From: CAZJWR01 sp964549765
GTDB taxonomy: Bacteria > Zixibacteria > MSB-5A5 > GN15 > JAAZOE01
Assembly: GCA_964549765.1 (NCBI GenBank)
Contig: CAZJWR010000020.1
Span: forward strand, 1-59,293
Length of the DNA: 59,293 bases
Direction: 5' to 3'
A program made the translations under genes and the position numbers. Below are positions 23,379-32,794 of this stretch, piece by piece. The notes beneath the pieces are model-generated. The model saw only the letters and a list, made by a program, of their open reading frames with translations, had not been told where the DNA came from and searched no databases. Every line of letters begins with the position of its first letter. The first letter of the stretch is position 1.

Positions 23379-25976
23379 ATGAAGCAAAACAAGCTACTTA
23401 TTTTATCATTGCTGGCCTCGTTTCTGCTTCTGTTTTCAGCTTCCTACTCGACTGCACAGAACGCGGTTACATTCGGCACTGTGGATGACTGCCCGAAACC
23501 TGCTGATGCGACGGTGACGGTACCTGTTTTAATTGACAATGATGTTGACTTGGCTGCTCTTGACATTATTGGCCAAGTAGTCTCGGACGGAAACGTTGAT
23601 CTGGTGGTCACCGGTATATCTTTTGCAGATTACCGGCTCGACGACATTAATATCCTAGATCAGCGGTATCCGATCGGCGATCTGGGCGGTGGAATATTCC
23701 GTCTGGGCGCCGTCAAGATGACAGGCGTGGATCTTGCCAGCGGCAGCGGTCAGATTGCGACCGTGACGTTGAAGTATCTCTCGGACTGTCAGCTTGGGAC
23801 GGCCAATCTTGATCCGGCTTCCGTGGATGTCGGTGGTGTTCCGACCTCGACGAATTTCGTCGATCCTGACGCCAACCAGATCGATCCCACGGTCAATGCC
23901 GGCGCTGTCAACGCTGTCAATACTCCACCCTCATTCACTGACTGCCCCGGTGATGCTGAAATCTATTGGGGTGACACGTATAGTCAGGTCCTGCATGCCG
24001 ATGATCCTGATTTGGCTTGCGGCTGCGATGCCCTGAAGTTCTATGTGGACGAAGGGCCCGGCTCGATCGGTCTCACGAATGGTCTTTATACATTTACTGC
24101 GACCGCTCCAGATGTCGGCTGCCAGCATGTCAAGATCCGGGTTCAGGACAATTTCGGCGGTGTAGCATATTGCGAGTTCACCATTTCGGTGTTGAACCAT
24201 CCGCCGGAAATTACGTGCCCCGACGAGGTTATCAATATTCTTTGGGGTCAGACTGCCGCCGCGACGGTGACAGCCATTGATCCTGATTCTGGTCCTTCGG
24301 GATTGACCTTCTCCCTCATTGACCCCGGCAGCTACCCCGGCAGCCCGGAAATCAATCCGGCGACCGGTGAGTTTACCTGGGTTACGGACGAAGACAATGC
24401 GTTCCTGGGTACGTTCGAATTCTGCGCGATCGTTACCGATGGCGCGAATGTCGACGAATGCAATCTCTTGAACGCTGACACGTGCTGCTTCACGGTACAC
24501 GTGGATCCGAAGTTCCGGGTCACGATCGAAAAAGTCCACAACCAGCTCCAGGGTCATTATGCTGAAGTGGCCATCAACCTTGACGATTCCTATACGTCAA
24601 TGAACATGGGCGGTTACGATCTCCTTATCGCCTATGATGTCGGCCTGACCTTCATCAGTGCGACCCCCGGCCAGCTGCTTACGGACTGCGATTGGGAATA
24701 CTTCACCTATCGCTTCGGCGCCACCGGCAACTGCGGTGATCAGTGCCCCAGCGGTGTCTTACGCCTGGTTGCCATGGCCGAGACCAACAACGGAGCCAAC
24801 CATCCGACCTGCTTCAATTCCGCTACCGGAACTGAGCTGGCCGTGTTGGAATTCTTTGTCTCCAACGACCGTACCTTGGAATGCCAGTACCTTCCGGTTA
24901 GGTTCTACTGGATGGACTGCGCCGACAACACCATTTCGTCGCAGTACGGTGATACTCTCTTCCTCGATGACAAAGTCCTCGAGTTTGAGGGCAACGAAAT
25001 CACCGATCATACGTTCGGCTTCCCAGGATACTACGGCGCTCTTGACAGTTGCCTTGTCGGAGACAAGTTGTATCCGCTCCGGGCCATCGACTTCAAGAAC
25101 GGCGGCGTTGACGTCGTTTGTGGTGACAGCATTGATGTCCGCGGTGACATCAACGCCAACGGCATTGGATACGAAATCGCCGATGCCGTTATGTTCACCG
25201 GCTACTTTATCAGCGGTTTGTCGGCGTTTGGTGGCCACATCGAGGCTTCGATTGCGGCTTCCGATGTCAACGCTGACGGGATCACCCTGTCCGTGGCCGA
25301 CCTGGTTTACCTGGTCCGTGTCATCCAGGGCGACGCCCAGCCGTACGCGAAACCAGGTCCTGCTGAAGACAACTTCAGCGTCAGCACCCAAGTTCAGACC
25401 AACCAGTTGAACGTTGCGTATGACGCGACGACCTCGATGGGTGCGGTCTGGATGCGCTTCCAGTTCACCGGCTCCGTCGAAGCCCCCGTTTTGGGCGACG
25501 GCGCCTCGAACATGGAGCTGAAATACGGGATTAACGGCAATGAGCTGAATGTCCTGGTTTTCGACCTTGGCAATGACGCCATTCTGGCCGGCCAGCACAA
25601 CCTCGTGACCATTCCGGTCAACGGCGACATCAAACTCGTCGAGGTTGATGCGGCCGACTTCAACGGCAACATGGTGAACATGTTCACCCGCAGTCTGCCC
25701 ACGAAGTTCGCCCTGGCGCAGAACCATCCGAACCCGTTCAACCCCACCACCAGTATCGAGCTGGCCTTGCCTATCGCGTCCGATTACTCGGTCACGATAT
25801 ACAACGTTGCCGGCCAGGTGATCCGCACCTACAGCGGTTATGCCAATGCTGGTGTGGTGTCAATTGAATGGGATGGTCGAGACGCTTCCGGCGGCCAGGT
25901 TGCTTCCGGCATGTACTTCTACAAGGCCGTCGCGGGTCAATTCTCGGCGACCAAGAAGATGCTGCTGATGAAGTAA
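23379..25976 (+). CDS. Secreted cohesin-like / dockerin protein with T9SS-type C-terminus
   Basis: An 865-residue secreted protein. It has a signal peptide (1 to about 27), a cohesin-like domain (about 30-170), and two Ig/cadherin-like domains with PPSFTDCPGDAEI and PPEITCPDEVINI openings (about 185-375). A second cohesin-like module follows (about 378-560), holding the Cys-rich block WEYFTYRFG-GNCGDQCPSG. A dockerin-like pair comes next (DVRGDINANG about 585 and SDVNADGITLSVADLVYLV about 628), then a beta domain. The C-terminal FlgD-like sorting domain has NHPNPFNPTTSIELALP and KKMLLMK. A surface or extracellular scaffold is likely. The leader and terminator flank it as a single-gene transcript. 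Codon use is less GC-rich in the first kilobase. Confidence 0.88.
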   Translation: MKQNKLLILSLLASFLLLFSASYSTAQNAVTFGTVDDCPKPADATVTVPVLIDNDVDLAALDIIGQVVSDGNVDLVVTGISFADYRLDDINILDQRYPIGDLGGGIFRLGAVKMTGVDLASGSGQIATVTLKYLSDCQLGTANLDPASVDVGGVPTSTNFVDPDANQIDPTVNAGAVNAVNTPPSFTDCPGDAEIYWGDTYSQVLHADDPDLACGCDALKFYVDEGPGSIGLTNGLYTFTATAPDVGCQHVKIRVQDNFGGVAYCEFTISVLNHPPEITCPDEVINILWGQTAAATVTAIDPDSGPSGLTFSLIDPGSYPGSPEINPATGEFTWVTDEDNAFLGTFEFCAIVTDGANVDECNLLNADTCCFTVHVDPKFRVTIEKVHNQLQGHYAEVAINLDDSYTSMNMGGYDLLIAYDVGLTFISATPGQLLTDCDWEYFTYRFGATGNCGDQCPSGVLRLVAMAETNNGANHPTCFNSATGTELAVLEFFVSNDRTLECQYLPVRFYWMDCADNTISSQYGDTLFLDDKVLEFEGNEITDHTFGFPGYYGALDSCLVGDKLYPLRAIDFKNGGVDVVCGDSIDVRGDINANGIGYEIADAVMFTGYFISGLSAFGGHIEASIAASDVNADGITLSVADLVYLVRVIQGDAQPYAKPGPAEDNFSVSTQVQTNQLNVAYDATTSMGAVWMRFQFTGSVEAPVLGDGASNMELKYGINGNELNVLVFDLGNDAILAGQHNLVTIPVNGDIKLVEVDAADFNGNMVNMFTRSLPTKFALAQNHPNPFNPTTSIELALPIASDYSVTIYNVAGQVIRTYSGYANAGVVSIEWDGRDASGGQVASGMYFYKAVAGQFSATKKMLLMK

Positions 25977-26015
25977 CTCTGTTTGCACGAAATCAGAGTC
26001 AGCTAAAGTACCTTA

Positions 26016-26047
26016 CCTCGCTCCCGGTTCCGGGAGCGAGGTTTTTT
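26016..26047 (+). terminator. Rho-independent terminator
   Basis: A perfect 11-bp stem (CCTCGCTCCCG with CGGGAGCGAGG), a GTTC loop and six T. It lies 40 nt after the stop of the cohesin/dockerin gene. Confidence 0.92.
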
Positions 26048-26064
26048 ATCCCCCCGCCGCTTTA

Positions 26065-26093
26065 TTGACTTCACCCGATGTTTTCCGTAGCTT
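26065..26093 (+). promoter_or_regulatory. Promoter of ruvX/yqgF, leaderless transcript
   Basis: TTGACT (26065-26070), 17 nt, TAGCTT (26088-26093). The ATG at 26101 lies where transcription should start, and no ribosome binding site precedes it, so the mRNA is probably leaderless. Confidence 0.5.
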
Positions 26094-26100
26094 GCCTCCG

Positions 26101-26532
26101 ATGGAGGAGAAACGGTATCTCGGACTCGATTTTGGCGGGCGGCGGATCGGCGTGGCCCTGTCCGACCCCGGTGCTATAATCGCCCAACCGCTGGAAACCC
26201 TGATCGTCAACGGCATCGCCGATGCGGTCGGGCAGGTATGCCGCATCATCGGCGAACACGGCGTCGTCGCGGTCGTGGTCGGCCTGCCGCTCAGCCTTTC
26301 TGGACGAGAATCGGGAACGACCGAAGAGGTCAGGAAATTCGCCGAACGGCTCCGAACCGCCTGCCCGATTGCGGTATACTTCGAGGACGAACGGCTCAGT
26401 TCCCGCCAGGCGGAAATGATCCTGCATTCGCACGGAAAGAAGATCAAGGGCAACAAGGAGAAAATCGACAGGATTTCGGCGGCCGTGATTCTGCAATCCT
26501 ACCTGGACCGAATGAACATATCGAGCGGATAG
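26101..26532 (+). CDS. ruvX: RuvX/YqgF-family nuclease
   Basis: A 143-residue RNase H-fold protein: RYLGLDFGGRRIGVALSD with the first catalytic Asp, AVVVGLPLSLSGRESGT, and YFEDERLSSRQAE with the second acid. DRISAAVILQSYLD supplies the last conserved Asp. The family is known for pre-16S rRNA 5'-end processing (YqgF) and putative Holliday junction resolution. ATG 26101 starts the homology; the apparent upstream extension from 26065 coincides with the -35 element. Followed by a small membrane protein and mltG, a neighbourhood in which yqgF and mltG often cluster. Confidence 0.93.
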   Translation: MEEKRYLGLDFGGRRIGVALSDPGAIIAQPLETLIVNGIADAVGQVCRIIGEHGVVAVVVGLPLSLSGRESGTTEEVRKFAERLRTACPIAVYFEDERLSSRQAEMILHSHGKKIKGNKEKIDRISAAVILQSYLDRMNISSG

Positions 26533-26543
26533 GGGTAAAACAG

Positions 26544-26717
26544 GTGAATTTGGCGACCCGGAAAGCCGAATCGTCGGCACAGACCGGCCCGCCGGCCAAA
26601 TACCGTCCCACCGTCCGGGCCCGGCTTCGCAACACGGCCTGGACGATCGTGATACTGGCTTGCTGGCCGATCGCCATGGTTCTGACGCTGATTGAAAGAT
26701 TGTGGACAGATGAGTAA
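26544..26717 (+). CDS. Small single-pass membrane protein
   Basis: A 57-residue ORF from GTG 26544, with AGGGG at 26531-26535 as a well-spaced ribosome binding site. It has a polar, Arg-rich N-terminus and one hydrophobic helix (TAWTIVILACWPIAMVLTLI) near the end. It starts 11 nt after ruvX and overlaps the mltG start by 8 nt, which supports it being translated and coupled. No family recognised; a role with the MltG membrane enzyme is only suggested by position. Confidence 0.55.
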   Translation: MNLATRKAESSAQTGPPAKYRPTVRARLRNTAWTIVILACWPIAMVLTLIERLWTDE

Positions 26718-27708
26718 AAGGCTGAGTCGTCTCCTGATGCTGAGCGTCGTCCTCGGCGGCATCCTGATCATCATGTTCGCCTGGTGGCTGTTCGTTCCCC
26801 ACCGCATCTCTCCGGCGTCGATATTCGTCGAAAGAGGCGAGCCGTTCTATAAAGTCGTCCGTCAACTCAAGGACCGGGAGGTGGTCGCCTCGCCGTGGTT
26901 GTTTTCCAAAGTCGGTATAGTCGCCGGACTCGACCGGCGCGTCGTGCCGGGGCGCTACGATTTCAGCCGCAAGGCATCCAACTTCGGGATCATGCGCAAA
27001 CTCTGGCGCGGCGACATCGCCTATATGACCCTGACCATCCCCGAAGGCGTCAACCTGAGGCAGATCGGTTCCCTGCTGAGCCGGCGCTGCGGCACCGACC
27101 GCAGGATTTTCGACAGCCTGGTGCGCGATTCACTCTATCTGGCAAACCTGGGGATAAAAACCGGTTTCGCCGAAGGGTATCTGTTCCCGGAAACCTATCG
27201 GTTCGAATGGGGCATCTCGGCGAATGACGCCATAACCGCCATGGTAAATCAATTCTTCGCCCATGTCGACGGCACCATCACAGCCCGCGCGGATTCAATG
27301 GGCTATTCCCTGCCCGATCTGCTGGCAATGGCGTCGATTATCGAACGCGAGGGATTCTTCTCCGATGAATATCCGGTCATCGCCTCGGTCTATTACAATC
27401 GCTTTCGGCGGGGGATGAAATTACAGGCCGATCCCACGGTCATTTATGGTATGGGCGGTCTCGACCGCGACCTCTCGGTAGACGATTACAAATTTCCCTC
27501 CGCTTATAATACTTACATCCACAAGGGCCTCCCGCCGACACCGATTTGTTCGCCCGGCATGACGGCCATCTCGGCCGCGCTCTATCCCGATTCGACCGAT
27601 TATTTGTATTTTGTCGCCGACGGTTCCGGGCGGCATGTTTTTACGAAAACATATCAGGAGCATTTGGCGGCGATACGCGACGTTAAACGGGGGCGGCGAT
27701 CCAATTAG
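26710..27708 (+). CDS. mltG: Endolytic murein transglycosylase MltG
   Basis: A 332-residue inner-membrane enzyme that cleaves nascent peptidoglycan and releases newly made glycan strands. An N-terminal membrane anchor lies at about residues 8-30. A LysM-like region follows (SIFVERGEPFYKVVRQLKD). The YceG/MltG core has FAEGYLFPETYRF, the catalytic Glu in LAMASIIEREG, YYNRFRRGMKLQADPTVIYG and the hallmark GLPPTPICSPG. ATG 26710 is embedded in the end of the preceding small ORF. The end lies 3 nt from the convergent GAF gene. Confidence 0.96.
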   Translation: MSKRLSRLLMLSVVLGGILIIMFAWWLFVPHRISPASIFVERGEPFYKVVRQLKDREVVASPWLFSKVGIVAGLDRRVVPGRYDFSRKASNFGIMRKLWRGDIAYMTLTIPEGVNLRQIGSLLSRRCGTDRRIFDSLVRDSLYLANLGIKTGFAEGYLFPETYRFEWGISANDAITAMVNQFFAHVDGTITARADSMGYSLPDLLAMASIIEREGFFSDEYPVIASVYYNRFRRGMKLQADPTVIYGMGGLDRDLSVDDYKFPSAYNTYIHKGLPPTPICSPGMTAISAALYPDSTDYLYFVADGSGRHVFTKTYQEHLAAIRDVKRGRRSN

Positions 27709-27711
27709 TCG

Positions 27712-28272
27712 TCATCCAGCGTTGACAACCTTCGAGAAAACATCTTCGAGATCGGTGACAAAACGCCCGACCGTCGACTCACCGGCACCGTCAAGGTAGA
27801 TACTGAACGCGGAATCCTTCGGCGAGGCAAGGCTGAGCACGCCCAATCGGTCGCCGTCATGGATAAGCGGGATGATCAGCACCGATTTGGTTCGGCTGCC
27901 CAACAGGATTTTTTTCTCGACCGTGCCGGCCGCGATTAGCTCCGGATAATTATCCGCGACGGGAAATCCCTGCTGAAGGATTTCATACAGTAGTGAACGG
28001 CCGTCTGGGAGCGCCAGTGCCAACCCGGTTTTGACCGTGCCATCATGATACAAATGGGAAACGCACAGTCGGGCGCCGGCGTGATCGTAGAGGGCAAGTG
28101 ACGCTTTTTCGATGGGATAATAGTGATCGAGTTCGCCGAGCAGTCGCCGCATGAGGCGGGTGATGGCATCGCCATTGGCCGGGGTAAACCGAATTGATGA
28201 CGGTTGCGCCTGCTGCGACCGCGGCATCAGGAATTCGCTGAAGTCCGAATCGTCGAAGCTATTGTCCTGCAT
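27712..28272 (-). CDS. GAF-domain protein
   Basis: A 186-residue soluble protein. A GAF-like sensory domain fills about residues 30-180: LMRRLLGELDHYYPIEKASLALYD, then LYEILQQGFPVADNYPE, LLGSRTKSVLIIPLIHDGDRLGVLSL and a C-terminal helix. GAF domains bind cyclic nucleotides, haem or other small ligands; the ligand is not evident. ATG 28272 is chosen because GGGAG lies 7 nt upstream. It follows the NtrC-like gene by 28 nt on the same strand, so it is probably an accessory sensor of that regulator (inference). Confidence 0.8.
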   Translation of the reverse strand: MQDNSFDDSDFSEFLMPRSQQAQPSSIRFTPANGDAITRLMRRLLGELDHYYPIEKASLALYDHAGARLCVSHLYHDGTVKTGLALALPDGRSLLYEILQQGFPVADNYPELIAAGTVEKKILLGSRTKSVLIIPLIHDGDRLGVLSLASPKDSAFSIYLDGAGESTVGRFVTDLEDVFSKVVNAG

Positions 28273-28300
28273 CATCGTTCTCCCGTCGGCCCGGCTGCGG

Positions 28301-29659
<1,359 letters not shown>

Positions 29660-29845
29660 AGCGGTTTTACTCTCCCATGTTGACGGCGCCCGACGAAGGC
29701 TTTCCGGCCGCTTCGGGCTGTTTCATTATGCAACACCTATTTCTGGTATCGGTCGAAATCCGAAACAGTTTAGCTGCCCCGGAATTGTGCGTTTCCGAAT
29801 CGCAAAAAAATGTCGACCACGCGAAAAATGGACACCTTTCGCTTT

Positions 29846-29874
29846 TTGACTTGACACTCTTTGGCGTTTTTAAT
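29846..29874 (+). promoter_or_regulatory. Promoter of gatC-kdsB-pyrG, near-leaderless
   Basis: TTGACT (29846-29851), 17 nt, TTTAAT (29869-29874); an overlapping TTGACA at 29851 offers an alternative. Start of transcription would fall within a few bases of the gatC ATG (29885), and no ribosome binding site is present. Confidence 0.45.
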
Positions 29875-29884
29875 AAGTAGGCGT

Positions 29885-30169
29885 ATGCCGATATCAAAGA
29901 AAGAGGTTGCCCGCATCGCCGGACTGGCCAGACTGAAACTCACCCCCGATGAGCTGGATAATTTTTCCCGAGACCTGAGTCGCATTGTGGACTATGTCGA
30001 CTGTCTGGACCGGGTCGATACCCGCGGAATCGATAGCGGCGTCCGGACTGATTCGCCGGGACGGACCTGCCGTGACGACGTCGCACGACCGTCGCTTGCC
30101 GTCGATGACGCGTTGCGAAACGCCCCGGAAACACAAGATACCTATTTTATCGTACCCCGAGTGATTTGA
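29885..30169 (+). CDS. gatC: Asp/Glu-tRNA amidotransferase subunit C
   Basis: A 94-residue GatC: MPISKKEVARIAGLARLKLTPDELDNFSRDLSRIVDYVDCLDRVDT in family order (opening MPISKKEVARIAGLARLKL), ending with the conserved PETQDTYFIVPRVI. It stabilises the GatAB complex that converts misacylated Asp- or Glu-tRNA to Asn- or Gln-tRNA. gatA and gatB are absent from this window; the gene instead leads an apparent operon with a KdsB-like enzyme (2 nt downstream) and pyrG. Appears leaderless. Confidence 0.92.
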   Translation: MPISKKEVARIAGLARLKLTPDELDNFSRDLSRIVDYVDCLDRVDTRGIDSGVRTDSPGRTCRDDVARPSLAVDDALRNAPETQDTYFIVPRVI

Positions 30170-30171
30170 CA

Positions 30172-30912
30172 ATGGCACGAATTATCGCCGTTATTCCGGC
30201 CCGCCTTGGAAGCAAGCGGTTTTCTCAAAAGGTGTTGTATCCCATCGACGGCCGGCCGCTCCTGTATTACGTCTGGCGCGGCGTCCGGCGATCTCGACTG
30301 ATAGACCAAATCTACGTCGCCACCGATTCGGTCAAGGTCGGAAGGGCGGCGACTGCCTTCGGGGGAGCGGTCATCATGACCTCCCGTAAACCGCGTAACG
30401 GCTCGGAACGGGTGGCCGAAGCGGCGGCCGGTCTGAAATGCGATCTGGTGGTAAATATCCAGGCGGACAATCTCGGTTTGTCGGGGACGGTACTTGATAC
30501 GGTTGTGGCTGACATGCGCGACGACCGGACGATCCGGTTCGCCACCCTGGCGCGGAAGATACGCGGCGCAGGATCGAATCAGAAGCTGAAAGATCCGAAT
30601 ATCGTCAAAGTCGTCGAGGGCGAAGACGGCCATGCGGCCTGGTTCAGTCGCCTGCCGATACCGTATATTCGGGACGCCGGGCGGCGGCCGGTCGGTCTTT
30701 TTCCGTATTTGGAGCATATCGGCGTATATTTTTATAGAAAGGCGGCGCTGGCGGAGTATGCGTCGTGGCGGCCGGGCCGGGCCGAACGAGCCGAATCGCT
30801 GGAGCAACTACGCATTCTCGAAAACGGCAAAAAAATTAAATTGTATAAGACGCGGGCCGGGGTTATCTCGGTCGACCGAAAAGAGACATTGAGGCGCGTA
30901 AAACGGTTATAA
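30172..30912 (+). CDS. kdsB: KdsB-like cytidylyltransferase
   Basis: A 246-residue nucleotidyltransferase resembling CMP-KDO synthetase, which activates KDO for lipid A core assembly. Features are IPARLGSKRFSQKVL (N-terminal CTP-binding loop), GSERVAEAAAGLKCDLVVNIQADN, FSRLPIPYIRD and LEHIGVYFYRKAAL. The usual QGDEP reads QADN, keeping the metal-binding Asp but losing the next Glu, and the C-terminal VDTPED reads VDRKET. A related sugar-acid substrate is therefore possible. Immediately after gatC and 18 nt before pyrG, which supplies CTP, the co-substrate of this enzyme. Confidence 0.82.
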   Translation: MARIIAVIPARLGSKRFSQKVLYPIDGRPLLYYVWRGVRRSRLIDQIYVATDSVKVGRAATAFGGAVIMTSRKPRNGSERVAEAAAGLKCDLVVNIQADNLGLSGTVLDTVVADMRDDRTIRFATLARKIRGAGSNQKLKDPNIVKVVEGEDGHAAWFSRLPIPYIRDAGRRPVGLFPYLEHIGVYFYRKAALAEYASWRPGRAERAESLEQLRILENGKKIKLYKTRAGVISVDRKETLRRVKRL

Positions 30913-30930
30913 CCGGAAAGAGGGTAGGAA

Positions 30931-32601
30931 GTGGCGGAGCGCAGGACAAAATTCATTTTCATCACCGGCGGCGTGGTGTCTTCATTGGGCAAGGGGATCG
31001 CCTCGGCCTCGCTGGGGATGCTTCTCAAAAAACGCGGCCTGACGGTCAATATCTTAAAACTCGATCCCTATTTGAACGTCGATCCGGGGACGATGAATCC
31101 CTTCCAGCACGGCGAGGTGTACGTGCTGGACGACGGTTCCGAGACCGATCTCGATCTCGGCCATTATGAACGATTTTTGAATCAATCGATGTGCAGCGAC
31201 AACAATGTCACCTCGGGGCAGATTTATCAATCCATCATCAGCCGCGAACGGCGCGGCGATTATCTCGGCGCCACCGTCCAGGTCATTCCGCATGTTACCG
31301 AGGAGATCAAAAATTCCGTCAAGAAGCTGGCCCAGGTCAACGGCAAGGTCAACGTCGTGATTTCCGAGATCGGCGGCACCGTCGGCGATATCGAATCGCT
31401 GCCGTTCATGGAGGCCATCCGGCAGTTGGGCCTGGAAACCGGCGAACACGACGCCCTGTTTATTCACCTGACGATGGTTCCCTATGTTGAATCGGCGGGA
31501 GAGTTGAAGACCAAACCGACCCAGCATTCGGTGAAGGCCCTCCGCGAAATCGGGATACAGCCCAATATCCTCCTGTGCCGAACGGCCAAACCGCTGGACG
31601 ATTCGATCAAAAAGAAGATCGGCCTGTTTTGTTCCGTTCCGTCCCGCAACGTCATCGAGGAAATCGACGTATCGACCATATACGAAGTGCCGCTGCGGCT
31701 GGAACAGGAGGAGTTTTCCGACCTCGTCCTCGAACATATGGACATCGTGGCGCCGCCGGCTGACCTCACCGAATGGGAAAACCTGGTGCAGCGGATCAAA
31801 AATCCGAGCCGGCGGATCAAAATCGCCATCTGCGGTAAATATGTCGGCTTGAAAGACGCCTATAAGTCGATTATCGAGGCCTTCTCTCACGCCGGCGCCG
31901 AAAACGACGCCCGGGTCGACCTCGTCTGGGTATCATCGGAGGATATCAAACACGGCGGCGCCGCCAAATTCATCGGCGACGTCGACGGTCTGCTGATTCC
32001 CGGCGGCTTCGGCGAACGGGGCGTCGAGGGCAAGATCGAATCGATCCGCTACGTCCGCGAAAACAAGATTCCCTTCCTGGGCATCTGCCTGGGCATGCAT
32101 TGCGCCACGATCGAATTCGCCCGCAACGTGTGCGGCCTCGAAGACGCGCACAGCTTCGAATTCTATCGCGATCTCAAACATCCCGTCATCCATCTCATGG
32201 CCGACCAGGAGAACATCACCGAACTGGGTGGCACCATGCGGCTGGGCGCCTACCCGGCCGTGCTCGACAAGTCCAGCTTCAGTTATCGGGCATATGGCGC
32301 CGAAGAGATTTCCGAGCGGCACCGCCACCGGTACGAATTCAACAACGAATATCGCGAGATGATGACCAAGGCGGGATTAAGGCTGGTGGGGATTTCGCCG
32401 GATGGCAAGCTGGTCGAGATAATCGAGATCGCCGATCATCCCTGGTTCGTGGCTGTGCAGTTCCATCCTGAATTGAAATCGCGGCCGACCAAAGCGCATC
32501 CGCTTTTCCGCGATTTCGTCGCCGCGGCCGTGAAATACAATCAGGATCACGCCCTGAAAGCCCAGGACGAGGAGACCAAAGAGAAAAAAGTCACGCAGTA
32601 A
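30931..32601 (+). CDS. pyrG: CTP synthase
   Basis: A 556-residue CTP synthase, making CTP from UTP, ATP and glutamine. The N-terminal synthetase domain has GGVVSSLGKGIASASLG (P-loop region) and FQHGEVYVLDDGSETDLDLG. The C-terminal class I glutaminase has GGFGERGVEGK, the nucleophile Cys in GICLGMH and the His/Glu pair in FHPELKS. GTG start with AGAGGGTAGGAA upstream. Grouped with the KdsB-like CTP-consuming enzyme. Confidence 0.97.
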   Translation: MAERRTKFIFITGGVVSSLGKGIASASLGMLLKKRGLTVNILKLDPYLNVDPGTMNPFQHGEVYVLDDGSETDLDLGHYERFLNQSMCSDNNVTSGQIYQSIISRERRGDYLGATVQVIPHVTEEIKNSVKKLAQVNGKVNVVISEIGGTVGDIESLPFMEAIRQLGLETGEHDALFIHLTMVPYVESAGELKTKPTQHSVKALREIGIQPNILLCRTAKPLDDSIKKKIGLFCSVPSRNVIEEIDVSTIYEVPLRLEQEEFSDLVLEHMDIVAPPADLTEWENLVQRIKNPSRRIKIAICGKYVGLKDAYKSIIEAFSHAGAENDARVDLVWVSSEDIKHGGAAKFIGDVDGLLIPGGFGERGVEGKIESIRYVRENKIPFLGICLGMHCATIEFARNVCGLEDAHSFEFYRDLKHPVIHLMADQENITELGGTMRLGAYPAVLDKSSFSYRAYGAEEISERHRHRYEFNNEYREMMTKAGLRLVGISPDGKLVEIIEIADHPWFVAVQFHPELKSRPTKAHPLFRDFVAAAVKYNQDHALKAQDEETKEKKVTQ

Positions 32602-32707
32602 GCGGTCGACTTTTTTCTCTTGTCGCGCCGCTGACAAAGGGAAAATGGGGGCATGGCGGTAACCCCTTATGGGGCCTTTTCGCCTTCGGACTAACCAAAA
32701 TTTCAGC

Positions 32708-32736
32708 TTGACAATTGAATAACAATATAGTATGAA
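32708..32736 (+). promoter_or_regulatory. Promoter of the LVIVD-repeat protein gene
   Basis: TTGACA (32708-32713), 17 nt, TATGAA (32731-32736). It lies about 60 nt before the ATG at 32795, with GGGAGGG at 32785-32791 as the ribosome binding site. Confidence 0.6.
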
Positions 32737-32794
32737 TATGTATATACGGCAATCACCTCATACTGCTCATCGAATCTCTTGCACGGGAGGGCAT

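Noticed and set aside
32640..32690. Terminator after pyrG (ACCCCTTATGGGGCCTTTT)
   Set aside because: Only a 4-bp stem and a short T-run; too weak to call.
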